From NCBI GenBank assembly GCA_050259035.1, contig JBLMZW010000072.1, positions 1-8,379 of the forward strand: 8,379 nucleotides of DNA. Reading direction: 5' to 3'. Below are positions 7,401 to 8,379 of this stretch, one piece after another. Both the position numbers and the translations under genes were made by a program. Below the pieces are notes generated by a model. That model was given only the letters and a program-made list of their open reading frames with translations, did not search any database and had not been told where the DNA came from. This DNA comes from JBLMZW01 sp050259035 (lineage in GTDB: Bacteria > Bacillota > Syntrophomonadia > Syntrophomonadales > DTU052). Position 1 is the first letter of the stretch. Every line of letters starts with the position of its first letter.

Positions 7401-7488
7401 AATTGGCCAGATAAATTGTATGTTGTGGGATGGCAAAAGGGTATTTGTTGGAGGTTACGACGGTCTTTATGCCGCGGAAATCAAGTGA
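4426..7488 (+). CDS. Secreted multi-beta-propeller protein with an internal copper-amine-oxidase-N (stalk) domain
   Basis: About 1020 aa from GTG 4426. Residues 1-25 form a signal peptide (RK, a hydrophobic core, then likely cleavage after GTALA), so the protein is exported. The mature chain is made of roughly 40-residue repeats of the pattern 'YGNGRFVAVG...I..S.DG..W', the Asp-box/Ycf48-like beta-propeller blade. I count 14 blades at about 46-600, a stalk domain at about 618-735 resembling the copper amine oxidase N-terminal domain, and 7 more blades at about 740-1020. Box tryptophans are at 76, 114, 160, 211, 248, 286, 327, 366, 405, 444, 484, 519, 560, then 783, 830, 869, 905, 941 and 985. 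There is no catalytic motif, SLH domain, LPxTG signal or convincing lipobox. Such proteins are usually annotated as hypothetical or stalk-domain proteins; a binding or scaffold role on the cell surface is likely but unproven. It lies divergent from the sigma operon and 35 bp before the cupin gene. Confidence 0.85.
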   Translation: MRKGYYILLVLLFLCMFFAGTALATEAKPPNTCIKWVDLHTSNESESLNSVAYGNNRFVAVGNNGTIRISDDGLSWKSIAWSDTTTYKGVIYNGKCFVAVGDFTIIRSIDGIKWNKVLVVDKDREGLYRSDGFASLVWNGKTFLAGGDSLFYSSPNGIEWDKVQSDDIASIDSPIIVNSIAFSKDKTIAAGFVDLEVAGIPLILTGQDRTWTKTEDENLPTNLVYYTGKHFVLWGRDSVYSSTDGVKWSLNQENPAIGLAWVKNIAGIMYGSDGKKLFTSQDGFSWKESNLPNVGASLNDVAANGKGTLVTVGDNGEIHLFDSPKGWRAIDTGLVYTINGAATNDKVLVTVGNAGQIRVTTDGNKWDVIKGVADKDLYCVAYLEKRFIAGGADGLVLISADGYTWHKAGTDSQWGIRSIAYGNGRFVAGGDHVSFLVSEDAEHWRKVNEDKYDSDNVQSIVFNGKLFIAATINRTYTSEDGITWKTIGDGCDFLLFDGKQVLSDDGYSGIRSTNDGSIWTTICDSDLADPPLEASAFTYIDGLYISASNNIMISSDAVLWSLTTDRANPNAVLATTKFKDSFYAFGERGLYLRGDLISLPAPAGIDYYWDIDHKLYSANGTLRRQTDGTPIPEQESIINNNILFMSAESIAAFIEGKVDSAEGKAVITKNNRQMTFRSGSKSVTIDNVSYPLPAPCFISGNKLMLPAIFTFNRAGITADYDGAAKLLTLSYKTNADASPQQWTAINFTGNIVFSLAWNGETYAAYVNDNSTFYIATSFDGVHWINAKDVGNVQDAKLLVIGKRIFLIGTKCEPGHKDEMICWYSDDLKTWNKNPDDQPPPLAYEFAYNGKTVLTMGEDNIYRTTDGLTWTKTATLPESCGIRWTGESFLVSCSKGIYQSKDGISWEILSNGISSGETDILNETYFGVIDGSIRIKNNNGKWIESFSMPCCYLQLAGKTDKYMLAATSTDSEDQVQLYKTADGSKWSHIIAPPIGQINCMLWDGKRVFVGGYDGLYAAEIK
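4564..6230 (+). repeat. Fourteen protein-level propeller repeats (two predicted seven-bladed propellers)
   Basis: Degenerate coding repeats of 35-51 codons. The Asp-box segments in order are SDDGLSW, SIDGIKW, SPNGIEW, GQDRTW, STDGVKW, SQDGFSW, SPKGW, TTDGNKW, SADGYTW, SEDAEHW, SEDGITW, STNDGSIW and SSDAVLW, then a fourteenth blade without a box (FYAFGERGLYLRG). The repeats are diverged at the DNA level, so they are old rather than recently amplified. Confidence 0.75.
6655..7485 (+). repeat. Seven protein-level propeller repeats (third predicted propeller)
   Basis: After the stalk domain the same repeat resumes: SFDGVHW, SDDLKTW, TTDGLTW, SKDGISW, NNNGKW and TADGSKW, then a final blade without a box (VFVGGYDGLYAAEIK) that ends the protein. 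Seven units match one closed seven-bladed propeller. Confidence 0.72.
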
Positions 7489-7505
7489 AGTAAAAATCCT
7501 ATGGA

Positions 7506-7513
7506 AAGGAGGA
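7506..7513 (+). promoter_or_regulatory. Ribosome binding site of the cupin gene
   Basis: AAGGAGGA lies 10 nt before the ATG at 7524, in the 35-bp gap after the propeller gene. No promoter or terminator is evident in that gap, which favours co-transcription. Confidence 0.7.
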
Positions 7514-7523
7514 AGTCAAAGGT

Positions 7524-7892
7524 ATGATAGTCTTCAACTCAAAAAACAGTAATTCCGGCGGTGCGGAAGGGTTAGTATCTTATATGCTGATTGGTAAAAA
7601 CAATGCCGGGGTTAAAGCTATCTCAATTCAATACTCGGAAGTACAAGTAGGGAAAGAACAACCCCTACATAAACATGAGCCAGAGCAGTGTTATTTTATA
7701 ATTGAGGGAACCGGCCTTATGACTATCGATAATGAAGAACGTCAGGTATTTAAGGGGGATGCTATATATATACCGTCCAATGCTGTGCACGGTATCAAGA
7801 ATAACGGGGAGATTTTAATGACATATTTAACGGTAAATGCACCTTCTTTTGGATTAGAATATGAATCTTCTTTATGGCCTAAGGTTCCGTAA
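7524..7892 (+). CDS. Small single-domain cupin protein
   Basis: A 122-aa cytoplasmic protein with one conserved beta-barrel cupin domain. Motif 1 runs from G43 to G62 with the metal-binding pair H49-x-H51 and an acidic/amide cluster E52, E54 and Q55. Motif 2 is GDAIYIPSNAVHGIKN, with G78, P83 and the third histidine H89. The motif-1 position that is usually Glu appears to be Q55, or E54 one residue early, so the metal site may be slightly altered. Stand-alone cupins of this size include dioxygenases, isomerases and ligand-binding proteins, and the sequence does not tell which. No signal peptide is present, so it acts inside the cell, unlike the exported protein encoded just before it. The short gap to that gene suggests one transcript. 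Confidence 0.88.
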   Translation: MIVFNSKNSNSGGAEGLVSYMLIGKNNAGVKAISIQYSEVQVGKEQPLHKHEPEQCYFIIEGTGLMTIDNEERQVFKGDAIYIPSNAVHGIKNNGEILMTYLTVNAPSFGLEYESSLWPKVP

Positions 7893-7976
7893 ATTATATT
7901 GGGAGAAAAGAAAATAGTTAATTCCGAAAGTGATTAAGCATTAGAGACAATATTTGTAAACCGCATTCCGCTACAA

Positions 7977-8005
7977 TTGACGGTAAGACTGACCTAAAAT
8001 ACAAT
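7977..8005 (+). promoter_or_regulatory. Sigma-A-type promoter of the YbjQ-family gene
   Basis: TTGACG (7977-7982) and TACAAT (8000-8005) are separated by exactly 17 nt, five of six matches in each box. Transcription would start near 8012, about 19 nt before the ATG at 8031, with GAGGTG (8020-8025) as the ribosome binding site. The gene therefore has its own promoter, independent of the cupin gene. The rest of the 7893-8030 gap holds no clear terminator or ORF. Confidence 0.7.
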
Positions 8006-8030
8006 GGAAAGAAAGGAATGAGGTGTAGCC

Positions 8031-8309
8031 ATGTTAGTAGTCACTACGGAAAATATTAAGGGTTACACGGTCAAAGAGGTCAAGGGACAGGTCTTTGGCG
8101 TTGTTGTGCGCAGCCGCGGACTGGGCGGAAACATTATTGCAGGCTTACGCAGTATAGTAGGCGGAGAGATCCACGAGTACACTTCTTTACTTGAAGATGC
8201 TCGTAAACAGGCTATCGATAGAATGGTTAAGAATGCCCAGGCTATGGGGGCTAATGCGGTTGTCATGATGCGTTTCGATTCCGGTGAAATCGGTCAGACC
8301 ATGAGCTAG
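8031..8309 (+). CDS. YbjQ/UPF0145 family protein, truncated by an in-frame TAG
   Basis: 92 aa to the first stop, ATG at 8031 with GAGGTG 5 nt upstream. The sequence matches the YbjQ (UPF0145, 'heavy-metal-binding') family: an N-terminal VTTENIKGY strand, GVVVRSRGLGGNIIAGLRS, then VGGEIHEYTSLLEDAR and ANAVVMMRFDS. The family normally runs to about 105 residues and ends in a strand like EIVAYGTAV. Here the expected Glu codon is TAG (8307-8309), and the missing strand is still readable for 14 codons beyond it. Without the stop the protein would be 107 aa, the usual family length. Members form small oligomeric beta-rich assemblies of poorly defined function; the metal-binding name rests on little evidence. 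This is either a fresh pseudogene, a tolerated C-terminal truncation, or a base error in the source sequence. Confidence 0.85.
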   Translation: MLVVTTENIKGYTVKEVKGQVFGVVVRSRGLGGNIIAGLRSIVGGEIHEYTSLLEDARKQAIDRMVKNAQAMGANAVVMMRFDSGEIGQTMS

Positions 8310-8354
8310 ATTGTATCTTATGGAACCGCTGTCATAGCCGAAAAAGATAGCTAG
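8310..8354 (+). pseudogene. Detached C-terminal remnant of the YbjQ-family gene
   Basis: In the same frame directly after the TAG, the codons read IVSYGTAVIAEKDS followed by TAG at 8352-8354. This matches the conserved last strand of the family (xIVxYGTAV). It has no start or ribosome binding site of its own, so it is untranslated unless the stop is read through. Confidence 0.8.
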
Positions 8355-8366
8355 TTCAATATGGAT

Positions 8367-8372
8367 GGAGGG
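8367..8372 (+). promoter_or_regulatory. Ribosome-binding-site-like GGAGGG at the right edge
   Basis: GGAGGG lies 7 nt before the window ends and 12 nt after the second TAG of the ybjQ-type gene. A start codon immediately past the edge would be at the right distance, so another gene of the same transcript may begin there. Confidence 0.4.
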
Positions 8373-8379
8373 CAGAACA

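Overview
The window looks like chromosomal DNA from a low-to-mid GC Gram-positive bacterium, most likely a Clostridia-type Firmicute. Reasons: strong AGGAGG-type ribosome binding sites, frequent non-ATG starts (TTG for the HD-GYP gene, GTG for the sigma factor and the propeller gene), an exported protein with a copper-amine-oxidase-N ('stalk') domain of the kind common in Clostridia, and a Gram-positive-style ECF sigma/anti-sigma pair. The genus cannot be fixed from this window. There are no rRNA or tRNA genes, CRISPR arrays, transposases or phage genes.

Region 1 (1-2460, + strand): the 3' part of a hybrid sensor kinase (remnant of one receiver, a complete second receiver, an HPt domain and a helical tail), then a REC-HD-GYP response regulator whose ribosome binding site runs into the kinase stop codon. 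Together they look like a phosphorelay ending in cyclic-di-GMP breakdown. A 14-bp hairpin terminator closes the operon.

Region 2 (2461-4260, - strand): an ECF-type sigma factor and a single-pass membrane protein that is probably its anti-sigma factor. They overlap by ATGA and are followed by a hairpin that pairs well only in the minus-strand RNA, a likely terminator. The two operons converge at 2461-2616.

Region 3 (4242-7892): divergent from the sigma operon is a large secreted protein, about 1020 aa from a GTG start at 4426. It is built from about 21 Asp-box-like repeats that fit three seven-bladed beta-propellers, with a stalk domain between the second and third. A small cupin gene follows 35 bp downstream and is probably co-transcribed.

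Region 4 (7893-8379): a near-consensus sigma-A promoter drives a YbjQ/UPF0145 gene that is interrupted by an in-frame TAG 15 codons before its expected end. The missing family C-terminus is still readable after the stop. A ribosome-binding-site-like GGAGGG at the right edge suggests another gene starts just outside.

The genes are mostly signal sensing and cell-surface functions. The most noteworthy observations are the 7+7+stalk+7 propeller architecture, its divergent placement beside a sigma/anti-sigma pair, and the nonsense-interrupted ybjQ-type gene.
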